Origin: an uncultured Sphingomonas sp.
GTDB taxonomy: Bacteria; Pseudomonadota; Alphaproteobacteria; Sphingomonadales; Sphingomonadaceae
Assembly (NCBI GenBank): GCA_913775975.1
Contig: CAJYLQ010000020.1
Span: 22,973 to 86,972 of the forward strand
Reading direction: 5' to 3'
DNA: 64,000 nt
This document shows positions 29,247 through 38,328 of the stretch, piece after piece. The notes under the pieces are model-generated. The model did no database searches and was not told the DNA's origin. It worked only from the letters and a program-made list of their open reading frames with translations. A program made the position numbers and the translations under genes. Position 1 is the first letter of the stretch, and each line of letters opens with the position of its first letter.

Positions 29247-29599
29247 GCGACGGGGACCAGTCCGTTCTCCGTGACGCGGCGATAGAAGCAGCTGGGCGCG
29301 CCGGTGTGACAGGCAGGCCCGGCCGGGTCGACGATCAGCCACAGCGCGTCCTGATCGCAGTCGACGCGCATTTCGACGACGCGCATGACGTTCCCAGACG
29401 TCTCGCCCTTCTTCCACAGCCGCCCCCGGCTGCGCGACCAGAAAGTCGCCTCGCCACTGCCCTGAGTCGCGGCGATCGCATCGGCGTTCATGTGCGCCAC
29501 CATCAGCAGCGCACCTGCTCGATCGGTAACGACAGCGGTAACGAGGCCCGCGGCATCGAAGCGCGGCAGAAATTCGAGCGTGGTATCTTGGTTGGACAT
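29243..29599 (-). CDS. hisI: Phosphoribosyl-AMP cyclohydrolase
   Basis: A 118-residue zinc enzyme that opens the adenine ring of PR-AMP, step 3 of histidine biosynthesis. Conserved parts are [53 protein letters not shown] and [16 protein letters not shown], which supply the Cys ligands of Zn2+ and the Asp of the Mg2+ site. It is the single-domain form (no PR-ATP pyrophosphatase fused). Other his genes are not in the window. It shares ATGA with the downstream lipoprotein gene. Confidence 0.95.
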   Translation of the reverse strand: MSNQDTTLEFLPRFDAAGLVTAVVTDRAGALLMVAHMNADAIAATQGSGEATFWSRSRGRLWKKGETSGNVMRVVEMRVDCDQDALWLIVDPAGPACHTGAPSCFYRRVTENGLVPVA

Positions 29600-29674
29600 C
29601 CGGCCCCTCTAGCGCGCGGCATCCCGCGACGCCATGTCATGGACGCCCGCCCGGCAAGGGCGTAGGAGTTCGCG

Positions 29675-30718
29675 ATGCTTCAGCCCAGCGCCGCCTTCAT
29701 GTCCAACGCCCGGCCGCGTCAGGTCGCTCACTGGCTATTCGTCGTGGCGGGCCTGATCGTCGCGATGGTCGTCGTCGGCGGGATTACCCGGCTGACCGAA
29801 TCGGGCCTTTCGATCACGCAGTGGAAACCGATCAGCGGCGTCATTCCGCCGCTGACCGATGCGGCGTGGCAGGCGGAGTTCGATCGCTACAAGCAGATTC
29901 CCGAATATCGCGCCTTCAACCAGAATATGGACCTGGCCGGGTTCAAGGCGATCTTCTTCTGGGAATTCGCACACCGGCTGCTGGGGCGGGTGATCGGCAT
30001 CGCCTTCGCGCTGCCGCTGCTGTGGTTCGCGATCAAGCGGCGCATCCCGGCGGGCTATGGCTGGCGGCTGACCGCGATCCTGATGCTGGGCGCGCTGCAG
30101 GGCGCGATCGGCTGGTGGATGGTCGCATCCGGCCTGTCGGTGCGGACCGATGTCAGCCATATCCGGCTGGCGGTGCATCTGTGCACCGCGCTGGTCATCC
30201 TGGCCGGGACGGTTTGGACCGCGCTCGACCTGCTGCATCTCGATCGCAAGGGCGCCTTCGCCGCCCCGGCGCGGCTGGTGCCGCTCGGCGCGCTCGCGAT
30301 CGGGGTGCTGTTCGTCCAGATCGTCTGGGGTGCGTTCACCGCCGGGCTGGACGCGGGTTACGCCTTCTCGACCTGGCCGCGCATGGGCGACACCTTCTTC
30401 CCCGCGAACGTACCGATGCTGGCGCCGCTATGGAGCAATGCCGTAGACAATCCGGTCGTGGTGCAGTTCATCCATCGCTGGCTCGCCTTCGTGGCGGCGG
30501 CGGCGCTAATCGCGCTGGCCGTCGCGGTGACGCGGACGGGATCGCGCGCCGGCTTCGTCGTCACCGGCCTCGTGACGCTCCAGATCTTCCTCGGCGTCGC
30601 GACGCTGCTGACGGGGGTAAAGATCGACATCGCCGTCGCGCATCAGGCGAACGCCGCGTTGCTGCTGATCGCGGCCGTCACCGCCGCGCATCGACTCGGC
30701 CGCCGCGCCGTCGGGTAG
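29675..30718 (+). CDS. ctaA: Heme A synthase (COX15/CtaA)
   Basis: A 347-residue inner-membrane enzyme with about eight helices that oxidises the C8 methyl of heme O to make heme A for cytochrome oxidase. Histidines of the heme sites are in FFWEFAHRLLGRVIGI, SHIRLAVHLCTALV, VVQFIHRWLAF and DIAVAHQANAALLL. VVVGGITRLTESGLSITQWK is the family N-terminal loop. TAGGAG lies seven bases before the ATG at 29675; a second ATG at 29699 would also fit. The length and extra periplasmic loop place it in the COX15 (type 2) group typical of alphaproteobacteria. Confidence 0.95.
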   Translation: MLQPSAAFMSNARPRQVAHWLFVVAGLIVAMVVVGGITRLTESGLSITQWKPISGVIPPLTDAAWQAEFDRYKQIPEYRAFNQNMDLAGFKAIFFWEFAHRLLGRVIGIAFALPLLWFAIKRRIPAGYGWRLTAILMLGALQGAIGWWMVASGLSVRTDVSHIRLAVHLCTALVILAGTVWTALDLLHLDRKGAFAAPARLVPLGALAIGVLFVQIVWGAFTAGLDAGYAFSTWPRMGDTFFPANVPMLAPLWSNAVDNPVVVQFIHRWLAFVAAAALIALAVAVTRTGSRAGFVVTGLVTLQIFLGVATLLTGVKIDIAVAHQANAALLLIAAVTAAHRLGRRAVG

Positions 30719-30837
30719 CATAATACCCGTCAGGAAAGAGCCGGAAATCTTGACTTCAGCGGGGCGTTTCGCCAATGGGCACGGGTCCGCGCTGCCCCGA
30801 GGGGTGGCGCGCTCTCGTTTTGAAAGGTCTATCGCCC

Positions 30838-31317
30838 ATGAAGGCGCTCCTGAAGACCACCAAGTCGGCCAAGCCGCACGAGGTGGAGAAGAAGTGGCAC
30901 ATCGTCGACGCCACCGACCTCGTCGTCGGTCGTGCGGCGGTCGTGATCGCCAACGTCCTGCGCGGCAAGCACAAGACGTCGTTCACCCCGCACGTCGATT
31001 GCGGTGACAACGTCATCGTCATCAACGCCGACAAGATCCGCTTCACCGGCAACAAGGCCGCGCAGAAGGTCTATTACAAGCACACCGGCTACGCCGGCGG
31101 CATCAAGGGCATCACCGCCGCCAAGGTGCTGGAAGGCCGCTTCCCGGAGCGCGTTCTGGAAAAGGCCGTGGAGCGCATGATCCCGCGCGGGCCGCTCGGC
31201 CGCCAGCAGATGCGCAACCTGCGCATCTTCAAGGGCGCGGAGCATCCGCACGCCGCCCAGAACCCCGAGGCTCTCGACATCGCCGGCATGAGCCGCAAGA
31301 ACAAGGTGGGCGCATAA
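30838..31317 (+). CDS. rplM: 50S ribosomal protein L13
   Basis: A 159-residue ribosomal protein of the large subunit, placed early in assembly. Signatures: [40 protein letters not shown], then [12 protein letters not shown] and [25 protein letters not shown] about ten bases before the ATG at 30838 decides this start over an upstream in-frame codon. It overlaps rpsI by one base (TAATG), the usual L13-S9 pair. Confidence 0.98.
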   Translation: MKALLKTTKSAKPHEVEKKWHIVDATDLVVGRAAVVIANVLRGKHKTSFTPHVDCGDNVIVINADKIRFTGNKAAQKVYYKHTGYAGGIKGITAAKVLEGRFPERVLEKAVERMIPRGPLGRQQMRNLRIFKGAEHPHAAQNPEALDIAGMSRKNKVGA

Positions 31318-31880
31318 TGTCCGACAACCGTCAGTCGCTGTCCGATCTGGCCGCCACGCTCGGCCAGCAGCAGCGCGAAGCCGCCGCCGCGACCACGTCG
31401 GCCGCCGACACCGGCGCCGATGCGTACCTGAACGGTCAGGTCGACGCCCCCGCCGCGCCGACGACGCCGCTGCGCCAGCAGGAGCTGGACAAGTTCGGCC
31501 GCGCCTACGCCACCGGCCGCCGCAAGGACGCCGTGGCTCGTGTCTGGCTGAAGCCGGGTTCGGGCAAGATCACGATCAACGGTCGCGATCAGGAAGTCTA
31601 TTTCGCGCGTCCGACACTGCGTCTCGTCATCAACCAGGTGTTCGGCATCACCGAGCGCGAGGGCCAGTATGACGTGATCTGCACCGTGAAGGGCGGCGGT
31701 CTGTCGGGTCAGGCCGGCGCGGTGAAGCACGGCATCAGCCAGGCGATCACCAAGTACGAGCCGATCCTGCGCGCGCCGGTGAAGGCGGCGGGCTTCCTGA
31801 CCCGCGACAGCCGTACCGTCGAGCGTAAGAAGTACGGCCGCGCCAAGGCGCGTCGTAGCTTCCAGTTCTCGAAGCGCTGA
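31317..31880 (+). CDS. rpsI: 30S ribosomal protein S9
   Basis: A 187-residue protein, longer than the usual 130 because of an N-terminal Ala/Gln/Thr-rich extension (about residues 1-55) as seen in several alphaproteobacteria. The S9 core starts [20 protein letters not shown] and ends [18 protein letters not shown], whose basic C-terminus reaches the ribosomal P site. Its ATG shares one base with the rplM stop. A strong hairpin follows at 31975. Confidence 0.98.
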   Translation: MSDNRQSLSDLAATLGQQQREAAAATTSAADTGADAYLNGQVDAPAAPTTPLRQQELDKFGRAYATGRRKDAVARVWLKPGSGKITINGRDQEVYFARPTLRLVINQVFGITEREGQYDVICTVKGGGLSGQAGAVKHGISQAITKYEPILRAPVKAAGFLTRDSRTVERKKYGRAKARRSFQFSKR

Positions 31881-31974
31881 TCGCGAAGGCGGGGCACGCC
31901 CCGCTGCCGCACCGGCTGGCGAAGGCGCGCATGCGCCATCGTCCGACGCCATGGACTTGCTCCATGGCGGCATC

Positions 31975-32023
31975 GGCCACGAAAAAGGGCGGCACCGGCG
32001 ACGGGCCGCCCTTTTTCGTGGCC
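31975..32023 (+). terminator. Bidirectional-looking intrinsic terminator after rplM-rpsI
   Basis: Perfect 19-base arms (31975-31993 and 32005-32023) enclose an 11-base loop. The inner part is GC-rich (GGGCGGC/GCCGCCC) and is flanked by five A and five T, so the hairpin could end transcription from either side. It lies 95 bases after the rpsI stop. Confidence 0.85.
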
Positions 32024-32040
32024 GGACGGCGCGCCGTCCG
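32023..32040. repeat. 18-base perfect palindrome
   Basis: CGGACGGCGCGCCGTCCG is its own reverse complement and directly abuts the terminator hairpin. It may add a second hairpin, or be a protein site; nothing in the sequence decides this. Confidence 0.6.
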
Positions 32041-32127
32041 CCCTCCGGCGTTACGCTTTGCCAAGATTCGTTAACCGTGACGCGGTAGATTCGGCGCCGG
32101 ACGGCATGGCGGCTGTTCGCAACGCGA

Positions 32128-33840
32128 GTGGATCCCGGCGTGCTGGAATTCGAACATGATCGCGGGGACGCCGATGTCTCCGCCACGCAGGACGCCCCTG
32201 CCCCCCTGCCCGCCTCCACCGCGATCGCGTCCGCGCTGCTACTGGCGGCCTGCGGAGGCGAAACGGGTGGAACGTCGTCGGGCACCGCCTCGGGCGGCGG
32301 CACCCCCGTCCCCATTACGCGCGTGGCGCCGACCGAGGCGCAGGCCAGCCGCTTCCTGTCCCAGGCGACCATGGGCGCGACGCGCGACACGATCGCCACC
32401 GTCGTGGCTAACGGATACGAAGCCTGGATAACGGCGCAGTTCGCGCTGCCGCGTGCGACGTCGCACTGGGACTGGCTGGTTGCGAATGGCTATAACGTCG
32501 CGGCGAACATCAACAGCACCACCGGCTTCGATCCCACCATGTGGCGGCAGCTGATCGTGGAGCCGGACCAGCTGCGCCAGCGCGTCGGCATGGCGCTGCT
32601 CGATCTGCTCGTCGTCGGGATCGACGGGGTGAACCTCAACTGGCGGCAGTTCGCCATGGCTGCCTATGTCGACCTGCTGCTCGACAATGCGTTCGGCAAC
32701 TATCGCCAGATCATGGAGGCGATCACGCTGAACGCGGCGATGGGATCGTTCCTCACCTTCCTCAACAATCGTAAGATGAACACGACGACCGGAGCCCAGC
32801 CGGACGAGAATTATGCGCGCGAACTGATGCAGCTGTTCACGCTGGGCCTGTACCAGCTGAACATGGACGGGACGCTCAAGGGTACGGCCGGCCAACCGCT
32901 CGACACCTATACCCAAGCGGATGTCAGCGGCCTGGCGCGCGTGTTCACCGGCCTGTCGCTGGTCAACAACACCTCCTCGACGCCCGATCGCTATCGCCAG
33001 CCGCTGGTGATGAACGCCGGGATCAACGAGACGGGAAGCGCGACCTTCCTCGGCGCGACGGTGACGGGCGGCGGCATGGCCGCGGTCAGGAGCGCGCTCG
33101 ACACCATCTTCGCGCATCCCAACATCGCGCCGTTCGTATCGAAACAGCTGATCCAGCGGCTCGTCACCTCCAACCCCTCACCCGCTTATGTCGGACGCGT
33201 CGCCGCGAAGTTCGCGGACAACGGCCAGGGCGTGCGCGGCGACATGAAGGCGATCGTCACCGCGATCCTGCTCGATACCGAGGCGCGCAGCGACGCCGCG
33301 CTGACGACGGCCAGCGCGGGCAAGCTGCGCGAGCCGGTAATGCGGCTGACCGGCTGGGCGCGCGCCTGCAAGGTCGCATCGCCATCGAACGCCTGGGGCT
33401 TCGGCGACACAAGCAGCCAGTCGAGCCGGCTGGGCCAGTCCAAGGGGCGCAGCCCGTCGGTCTTCAACTTCTACCGCCCCGGCTATACCCCGCCGGCGAC
33501 CGGAATCGCCAATGCCGGGCTGGTGGCGCCGGAGTTCCAGATCACCAACGAACAGACCGTCGTCGGCTATATCAACTACATGTACTCGCTGGTCGCGAAC
33601 GGCACCGGCGATACCAAGCCGGACTATACGGACCTCATCGCCAAGGCACCGGACAGTGCCGCGCTGGTCGATGAGGTCAATCTGGTCCTTGCCGCCGGGC
33701 AGCTGTCCGCCGGCACCGTCGCCGCGATCCGCGCGGCGGTGGACAGCGTCGCGACCAGCACGACCAATGCCGCCACCAACCGCGTCGGCATCGCGGTGCT
33801 GCTGACGCTCGCCGCCCCCGAATTCCTGATGGTGAAGTGA
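32128..33840 (+). CDS. DUF1800 domain-containing lipoprotein (signal peptide appears frameshifted)
   Basis: A protein of about 570 residues. The DUF1800 body runs from about 65 (TEAQASRFLSQATMGATRDT) through TFLNNRKMNTTTGAQPDENY and ARELMQLFTLGLYQLNMDGT to SVFNFYRPGYTPP and the end GIAVLLTLAAPEFLMVK. The N-terminus in this frame (GTG at 32128) is acidic and unlike a signal, yet ends in a lipobox ASALLLAACGG. In the +1 frame an ATG at 32174 gives MSPPRRTPLPP; adding one C to the C6 run at 32201-32206 would join it to LPASTAIASALLLAACGG, a normal lipoprotein signal. So the true start is probably 32174 with one base lost. It pairs with the DUF1501 gene, which starts inside its stop. Confidence 0.85.
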   Translation: MDPGVLEFEHDRGDADVSATQDAPAPLPASTAIASALLLAACGGETGGTSSGTASGGGTPVPITRVAPTEAQASRFLSQATMGATRDTIATVVANGYEAWITAQFALPRATSHWDWLVANGYNVAANINSTTGFDPTMWRQLIVEPDQLRQRVGMALLDLLVVGIDGVNLNWRQFAMAAYVDLLLDNAFGNYRQIMEAITLNAAMGSFLTFLNNRKMNTTTGAQPDENYARELMQLFTLGLYQLNMDGTLKGTAGQPLDTYTQADVSGLARVFTGLSLVNNTSSTPDRYRQPLVMNAGINETGSATFLGATVTGGGMAAVRSALDTIFAHPNIAPFVSKQLIQRLVTSNPSPAYVGRVAAKFADNGQGVRGDMKAIVTAILLDTEARSDAALTTASAGKLREPVMRLTGWARACKVASPSNAWGFGDTSSQSSRLGQSKGRSPSVFNFYRPGYTPPATGIANAGLVAPEFQITNEQTVVGYINYMYSLVANGTGDTKPDYTDLIAKAPDSAALVDEVNLVLAAGQLSAGTVAAIRAAVDSVATSTTNAATNRVGIAVLLTLAAPEFLMVK

Positions 33841-35228
33841 TGAGCTGTTTCGAGCACGACCAGTCGCGCCGCGCCTTCCTGAAGCGCGCGGGCGCATTGG
33901 GCCTGGCCGGTGTCGCCACGCCCTTCGCCACCACGCTCGGCGCGATCGGAGAGGCGGCGGCGGCCACCGCGACCGATTACAAGGCGCTGGTCTGCGTCTT
34001 CCTCTATGGCGGCATGGATTATGCCAACACGCTGACGCCGTACGATCAGGCCAGCTACGCCCAGTATCTCGCGGCACGCAGCAACATCGCGCTGACCCGC
34101 GACTCGCTGGCGAACACCGTGCTCAACCCGGCCGCCGCATTGGCGGGCGGGCGGCAATATGCGTTGGCGCCGACGATGGGATCGCTGCTGCCGCTGTTCG
34201 ATCAGGGCAAGATGGCGGTCGCGCTGAACCTCGGCACGCTCGTCCAGCCGACGACGAAGACGCAATATCTACAGAACACCGTGAAGCTGCCGCCCAAGCT
34301 GTTCAGCCACAATGACCAGCAAAGCTATTTCCAGGCCTCCAACCCGGAGGGCGCGACGTCGGGCTGGGGTGGCCGCATCGGCGATCTGTACCAGAGCGGC
34401 AATGGCAGCGCGACGCTGACCTGCATCAACACCAGCGGCAATGCGGTGTACCTGACCGGGCGCAACGCGGTGCAATATTCGGTCGGCACCGGCGGCCCCG
34501 TCCCGCTGATCGGCAACAGCCGCACGCTCTATGGCTCAAGCGCCGCCGCGACGACGCTGCGCTCGCTGATGACCAGCCCGACCGGCGCGTTGCTGGCCGA
34601 CGAACATGCCCGCGTGTCGAAACGGTCGCTGGATACCTACACGCAGGTCGCAGGCGCGCTGGCGAATGCGCCGGCGACCAACTTCACGCTCTTCCCCGGC
34701 AACAACGGTCTGGCCGACCAGCTGAAGATGGTCGCGCGGCTGATCTCCGTATCGCAGGATCTGGGCGCCAAGCGGCAGGTGTTCTTCGTGTCGATCGGCG
34801 GGTTCGACCTGCACGACAACCTCGTCGCACAGCATGGGCCGCTGATGGGCAAGGTCGCGGATGCGTTGCGCGCCTTCTACGACACCACGGTTTCGCTGGG
34901 CGTGGCGGACAAGGTCACCAGCTTCACCGCATCCGATTTCGGCCGTACGCTCCAGTCGAACGATGACGGGTCCGACCATGGCTGGGGCTCGATGCACTTC
35001 GTGCTGGGGGGCGCGGTGCGTGGCCAGCGTTTCTATGGCACCCCACCCGCGATCGGCAACAACACGCCCGACGATGTCGGGCAAGGCCGCCTGCTGCCGA
35101 CCATGTCGGTCGACCAATATGCCGCGACGCTGGCGCGCTGGTTCGGCGTGTCGGACACCGACATGCGCACCGTGCTGCCCAATATCGGCAACTACAACGG
35201 ATCGACCTGGAACCTGGGCTTCATCTGA
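33840..35228 (+). CDS. DUF1501 domain-containing Tat-exported protein
   Basis: A 462-residue protein with a twin-arginine signal (SRRAFLKRAGALGLAGVATP), so it is exported folded. The body has the sulfatase/alkaline-phosphatase-like look of DUF1501: ALVCVFLYGGMDYANTLTPY, FSHNDQQSYFQASNPEGATS, then FFVSIGGFDLHDNLVAQHGP and VTSFTASDFGRTLQSNDDGS with DHGWGSMHFVLGGAV, which supply Asp and His that could bind metal. DUF1800 and DUF1501 proteins occur as pairs in many bacteria; the shared role is not established. The ATG overlaps the previous stop as TGATG. Confidence 0.92.
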   Translation: MSCFEHDQSRRAFLKRAGALGLAGVATPFATTLGAIGEAAAATATDYKALVCVFLYGGMDYANTLTPYDQASYAQYLAARSNIALTRDSLANTVLNPAAALAGGRQYALAPTMGSLLPLFDQGKMAVALNLGTLVQPTTKTQYLQNTVKLPPKLFSHNDQQSYFQASNPEGATSGWGGRIGDLYQSGNGSATLTCINTSGNAVYLTGRNAVQYSVGTGGPVPLIGNSRTLYGSSAAATTLRSLMTSPTGALLADEHARVSKRSLDTYTQVAGALANAPATNFTLFPGNNGLADQLKMVARLISVSQDLGAKRQVFFVSIGGFDLHDNLVAQHGPLMGKVADALRAFYDTTVSLGVADKVTSFTASDFGRTLQSNDDGSDHGWGSMHFVLGGAVRGQRFYGTPPAIGNNTPDDVGQGRLLPTMSVDQYAATLARWFGVSDTDMRTVLPNIGNYNGSTWNLGFI

Positions 35229-35240
35229 CGCGAAGCGACG

Positions 35241-35273
35241 CGGCCGGGTCGGAGATTTCGCTCCGCCCGGCCG
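35241..35273. terminator. Hairpin between convergent DUF1501 and lepA genes
   Basis: Arms CGGCCGGGTCGGAG and CTCCGCCCGGCCG pair around a 6-base loop with one bulged T. No T run follows on either strand, so termination strength is uncertain. Confidence 0.5.
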
Positions 35274-35279
35274 TCCGGA

Positions 35280-37091
35280 TCAGTTCTCGTCACCCATGCG
35301 CAGTGCCGCGATGAAGGCTTCCTGCGGGATGCTGACCGATCCGTACTCGCGCATCTTCGCCTTACCCTTCTTCTGCTTTTCCAGCAGCTTGCGCTTACGT
35401 GTTGCGTCGCCACCATAGCATTTGGCGGTCACGTCCTTGCGCATCGCGCTGATCGTCTCGCGCGCGATCACCTTCCCGCCGATCGCGGCCTGGATCGGGA
35501 TCTTGAACAGGTGGCGCGGGATCAGTTCCTTGAGCCGCTCGCACATGCCGCGCCCGCGCACCTCGGCGGTGCCGCGATGGACGATCATCGACAGGGCGTC
35601 GACCGGCTCCTCGTTGACGAGGATGCTCATCTTCACGAGGTCGCCCTCGCGATAGCCGATCTGGTGATAGTCGAAGCTGGCATAGCCCTTCGACAGCGAC
35701 TTCAGCCGGTCGTAGAAATCGAACACCACCTCGTTGAGCGGCAGTTCGTACGTCGCCTGCGCGCGCCCGCCGACATAGGTCAGGTTCTTCTGGATGCCGC
35801 GCCGATCCTGACACAGTTTCAGGATCGAGCCGAGATATTCGTCTGGAACGTAGATCGTCGCCTCGATCCACGGCTCGCTGATCGATTCGATCTTGTTGGG
35901 ATCGGGCATGTCAGCGGGATTGTGCAGGTCGATCTGCCCGCCGCCATGGGTCAGCTCGATCTGATAAACCACCGACGGTGCGGTGGTGATGAGGTCGAGG
36001 TCGTATTCGCGCGTCAGCCGCTCCTGGATGATCTCCAGATGTAGAAGGCCCAGGAACCCGCAGCGGAAGCCGAAGCCGAGCGCGGCGCTCGTCTCCATTT
36101 CGAAGCTGAACGACGCGTCGTTCAACCGCAGCTTCGAAATGCTCTCGCGCAGCTTCTCGAAGTCGTTGGCATCCACCGGGAACAGGCCGCAGAACACGAC
36201 CGGCTGCACTTCCTTGAAGCCCGGCAGCGCCTCGGCGGCGGGGCGCTTGGCATCGGTCAGCGTATCGCCGACGCGCGCCTGCGCCACGTCCTTGATCTGC
36301 GCGGTGATGAAGCCGATCTCGCCCGGCCCCAGATCGGGCAGCTGCTCGATCTTCGGCCGGAAACAGCCGACGCGATCGATCAGATGCGTGGTGCCGGCCT
36401 GCATGAACTTGATCTGCTGGCCCTTCTTCAGCGTGCCGTCCATCACGCGGACAAGGATGACGACGCCCAGATACGGGTCGTACCAGCTGTCGACAAGCAT
36501 CGCCTTCAGCGGCGCATCCGCATCGCCCTTGGGCGCGGGGATTTTGCGCACGATCGCCTCAAGGATATCGGCGATGCCGATGCCCGACTTGGCGCTGGCG
36601 AGCACCGCCTCCGACGCGTCGATGCCGATCACGTCTTCGATCTCGGTGCGAACCTTCTCGGGTTCGGCGGCGGGCAGATCGATCTTGTTGATGACCGGAA
36701 CGATCTCGTGATCGTGCTCGATCGACTGATAGACGTTGGCGAGCGTCTGCGCCTCGACGCCCTGCGCCGCGTCGACGACCAGCAGCGCGCCCTCGCACGC
36801 CGCCAGCGAGCGGCTGACCTCATAGGCGAAGTCGACATGGCCCGGCGTGTCCATCAGGTTCAGCGTGTACGTCTCGCCGTCCTGCGCCGTATAGGCGAGG
36901 CGCACGGTCTGCGCCTTGATCGTGATGCCGCGTTCCTTCTCGATCTCCATATTGTCGAGAACCTGCTCGCTCATCTCCCGATCGGAGAGGCCGCCGGTCG
37001 CCTGGATCAGCCGGTCGGCGAGCGTCGACTTGCCATGGTCGATATGCGCGATGATGGAAAAGTTGCGGATCGTGTCGAGAGGAGTGGCCAT
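35280..37091 (-). CDS. lepA: Elongation factor 4 (LepA)
   Basis: A 603-residue translational GTPase that acts on stalled or assembling ribosomes. The G domain shows [20 protein letters not shown] (G1), RGITIKAQ (G2), DTPGHVDF (G3), NKIDLP (G4) and SAKSGIG (G5). The elongation-factor domains and the LepA-specific C-terminus ([20 protein letters not shown], then [20 protein letters not shown]) are complete. The ATG at 37091 gives the standard [20 protein letters not shown]; a longer in-frame start exists but adds a non-conserved stretch. Confidence 0.98.
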   Translation of the reverse strand: MATPLDTIRNFSIIAHIDHGKSTLADRLIQATGGLSDREMSEQVLDNMEIEKERGITIKAQTVRLAYTAQDGETYTLNLMDTPGHVDFAYEVSRSLAACEGALLVVDAAQGVEAQTLANVYQSIEHDHEIVPVINKIDLPAAEPEKVRTEIEDVIGIDASEAVLASAKSGIGIADILEAIVRKIPAPKGDADAPLKAMLVDSWYDPYLGVVILVRVMDGTLKKGQQIKFMQAGTTHLIDRVGCFRPKIEQLPDLGPGEIGFITAQIKDVAQARVGDTLTDAKRPAAEALPGFKEVQPVVFCGLFPVDANDFEKLRESISKLRLNDASFSFEMETSAALGFGFRCGFLGLLHLEIIQERLTREYDLDLITTAPSVVYQIELTHGGGQIDLHNPADMPDPNKIESISEPWIEATIYVPDEYLGSILKLCQDRRGIQKNLTYVGGRAQATYELPLNEVVFDFYDRLKSLSKGYASFDYHQIGYREGDLVKMSILVNEEPVDALSMIVHRGTAEVRGRGMCERLKELIPRHLFKIPIQAAIGGKVIARETISAMRKDVTAKCYGGDATRKRKLLEKQKKGKAKMREYGSVSIPQEAFIAALRMGDEN

Positions 37092-37280
37092 ATTCGCCCG
37101 CGCGTAGCGCAGCACGGCCCGCACGGCTAGGGCCGTCAGGCGATCGGCACGGCTGCGTCACGACCTTGTCCACACTTCGATAAAACTTTACGGATTTCGC
37201 GGTGTCTGTGGGGGATCGAAACGGGCCCTTTCGCCCGGTCCCGTCACCGCCACATGCAAATGGGGAGTGCAGGAGTGAAC

Positions 37281-38258
37281 ATGCGTCTCATCGCCGCCAC
37301 GCTGGCGACCGCCACCGTCATCGCCGGAACGCCCGCCATCGCGCAAAAGCTGGCCAAGCCATCCGCCGGCCAGCGCTTGCAGGAGCAGACGGCCAACGAC
37401 GTGCCGCGCTGCACGCGCAAGCTGGGCACGGTGTCGATCGTCGATGGCGACAATTCCTCCTACTGGACCGCCTGGAATCTCGCCCCGCCGTCGAAGCTCC
37501 TGAAGGTGCTGGTCGCGCGGTCCGGCTGCTTCAACATCGTCGATCGCGGCAGCGGCCTGAACGCCGCCGAGAAGGAGCGCGCGATCGGCGGCAATCTGGG
37601 GCTCCAGCGCGGCGCCAATGTCGGCCAGGGCCAGATCAAGGCGGCGGACTACGTCCTCGTTGCGGAGGTGCAGGGCGCCAATGCCGATGTCAGCGGCGGT
37701 GGGGTTGCCGGCGGCATCGGCGGCCTGATCGGCGGCCGGGTCGGCGGGCTGCTGGGCGGCCTGAAGAGCAAGAAGATGGAGGCGAATACCGTCCTTTCGC
37801 TCACCAACGTCCGCACCACCGAAACGCTGGCGACCGAGGAGGGCTATGCCGCGAAGAACAATCTGTCGCTGGGCGGCGGCGGTTTCTTCGCGATCGGCGG
37901 CGCGGTCGGTGGCGGCTACGACAACACCGATATCGGCCGGATCGTGACGCTGTCCTTCATCCAGGCCTATGCGAAGATGGTGAACAGCCTGGGGCTCATC
38001 ACACCCGGCGCGGAGGGAACGGCACAGGCAGCCCCCGCCAAGACCTTCACCGCGCAGGCGCCGCTCGCGCTGCGCGCCTCTGCCGCCGCATCGGCGAAGG
38101 TGATCCGCACCCTGCCCGTCGGCAGCGTCGTCTATCCCACCGGGAACAAGAACGGCCTGTTCTGGGAAGTCGCGGACGAGAACGACAATGTCGGCTGGGT
38201 GCTGAACACCAAGCTGGCACCGTCGCAGGTGGCTAAGGACGCGCCGGACATCCACTGA
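37281..38258 (+). CDS. CsgG/HfaB-like secreted protein with C-terminal SH3 domain
   Basis: A 325-residue protein with a signal peptide (MRLIAATLATATVIAGTPAI, cleavage near AIA/QK). The CsgG-like part has LLKVLVARSGCFNIVDRGSG, IKAADYVLVAEVQGANADVS, a Gly-rich stretch (GGVAGGIGGLIGGRVGGLLG) and TNVRTTETLATEEGYAAKNN. A bacterial SH3-like domain closes it from about 260 (PLALRASAAASAKVIRTLPV to NVGWVLNTKL). CsgG relatives form outer-membrane pores or act as periplasmic partners of surface structures; here no lipobox is seen, so pore formation is doubtful. AGGAG lies five bases before the ATG at 37281. Confidence 0.8.
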   Translation: MRLIAATLATATVIAGTPAIAQKLAKPSAGQRLQEQTANDVPRCTRKLGTVSIVDGDNSSYWTAWNLAPPSKLLKVLVARSGCFNIVDRGSGLNAAEKERAIGGNLGLQRGANVGQGQIKAADYVLVAEVQGANADVSGGGVAGGIGGLIGGRVGGLLGGLKSKKMEANTVLSLTNVRTTETLATEEGYAAKNNLSLGGGGFFAIGGAVGGGYDNTDIGRIVTLSFIQAYAKMVNSLGLITPGAEGTAQAAPAKTFTAQAPLALRASAAASAKVIRTLPVGSVVYPTGNKNGLFWEVADENDNVGWVLNTKLAPSQVAKDAPDIH

Positions 38259-38290
38259 CCGGACCCGCCCGACCCCCCGGGTCGGGAACG

Positions 38291-38320
38291 ACCCGGCCGC
38301 CCCGTCAAGGGCGGCCGGGT
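38291..38320. terminator. Hairpin between the CsgG-like gene and valS
   Basis: Twelve-base perfect arms ACCCGGCCGCCC and GGGCGGCCGGGT with a 6-base loop lie between two convergent genes. There is no T tract, but the position suits a shared transcription end. Confidence 0.55.
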
Positions 38321-38328
38321 TCCGATGC

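Noticed and set aside
30750..30778. TTGACT before rplM as a promoter
   Set aside because: No credible -10 at 16-18 bases spacing; left out.
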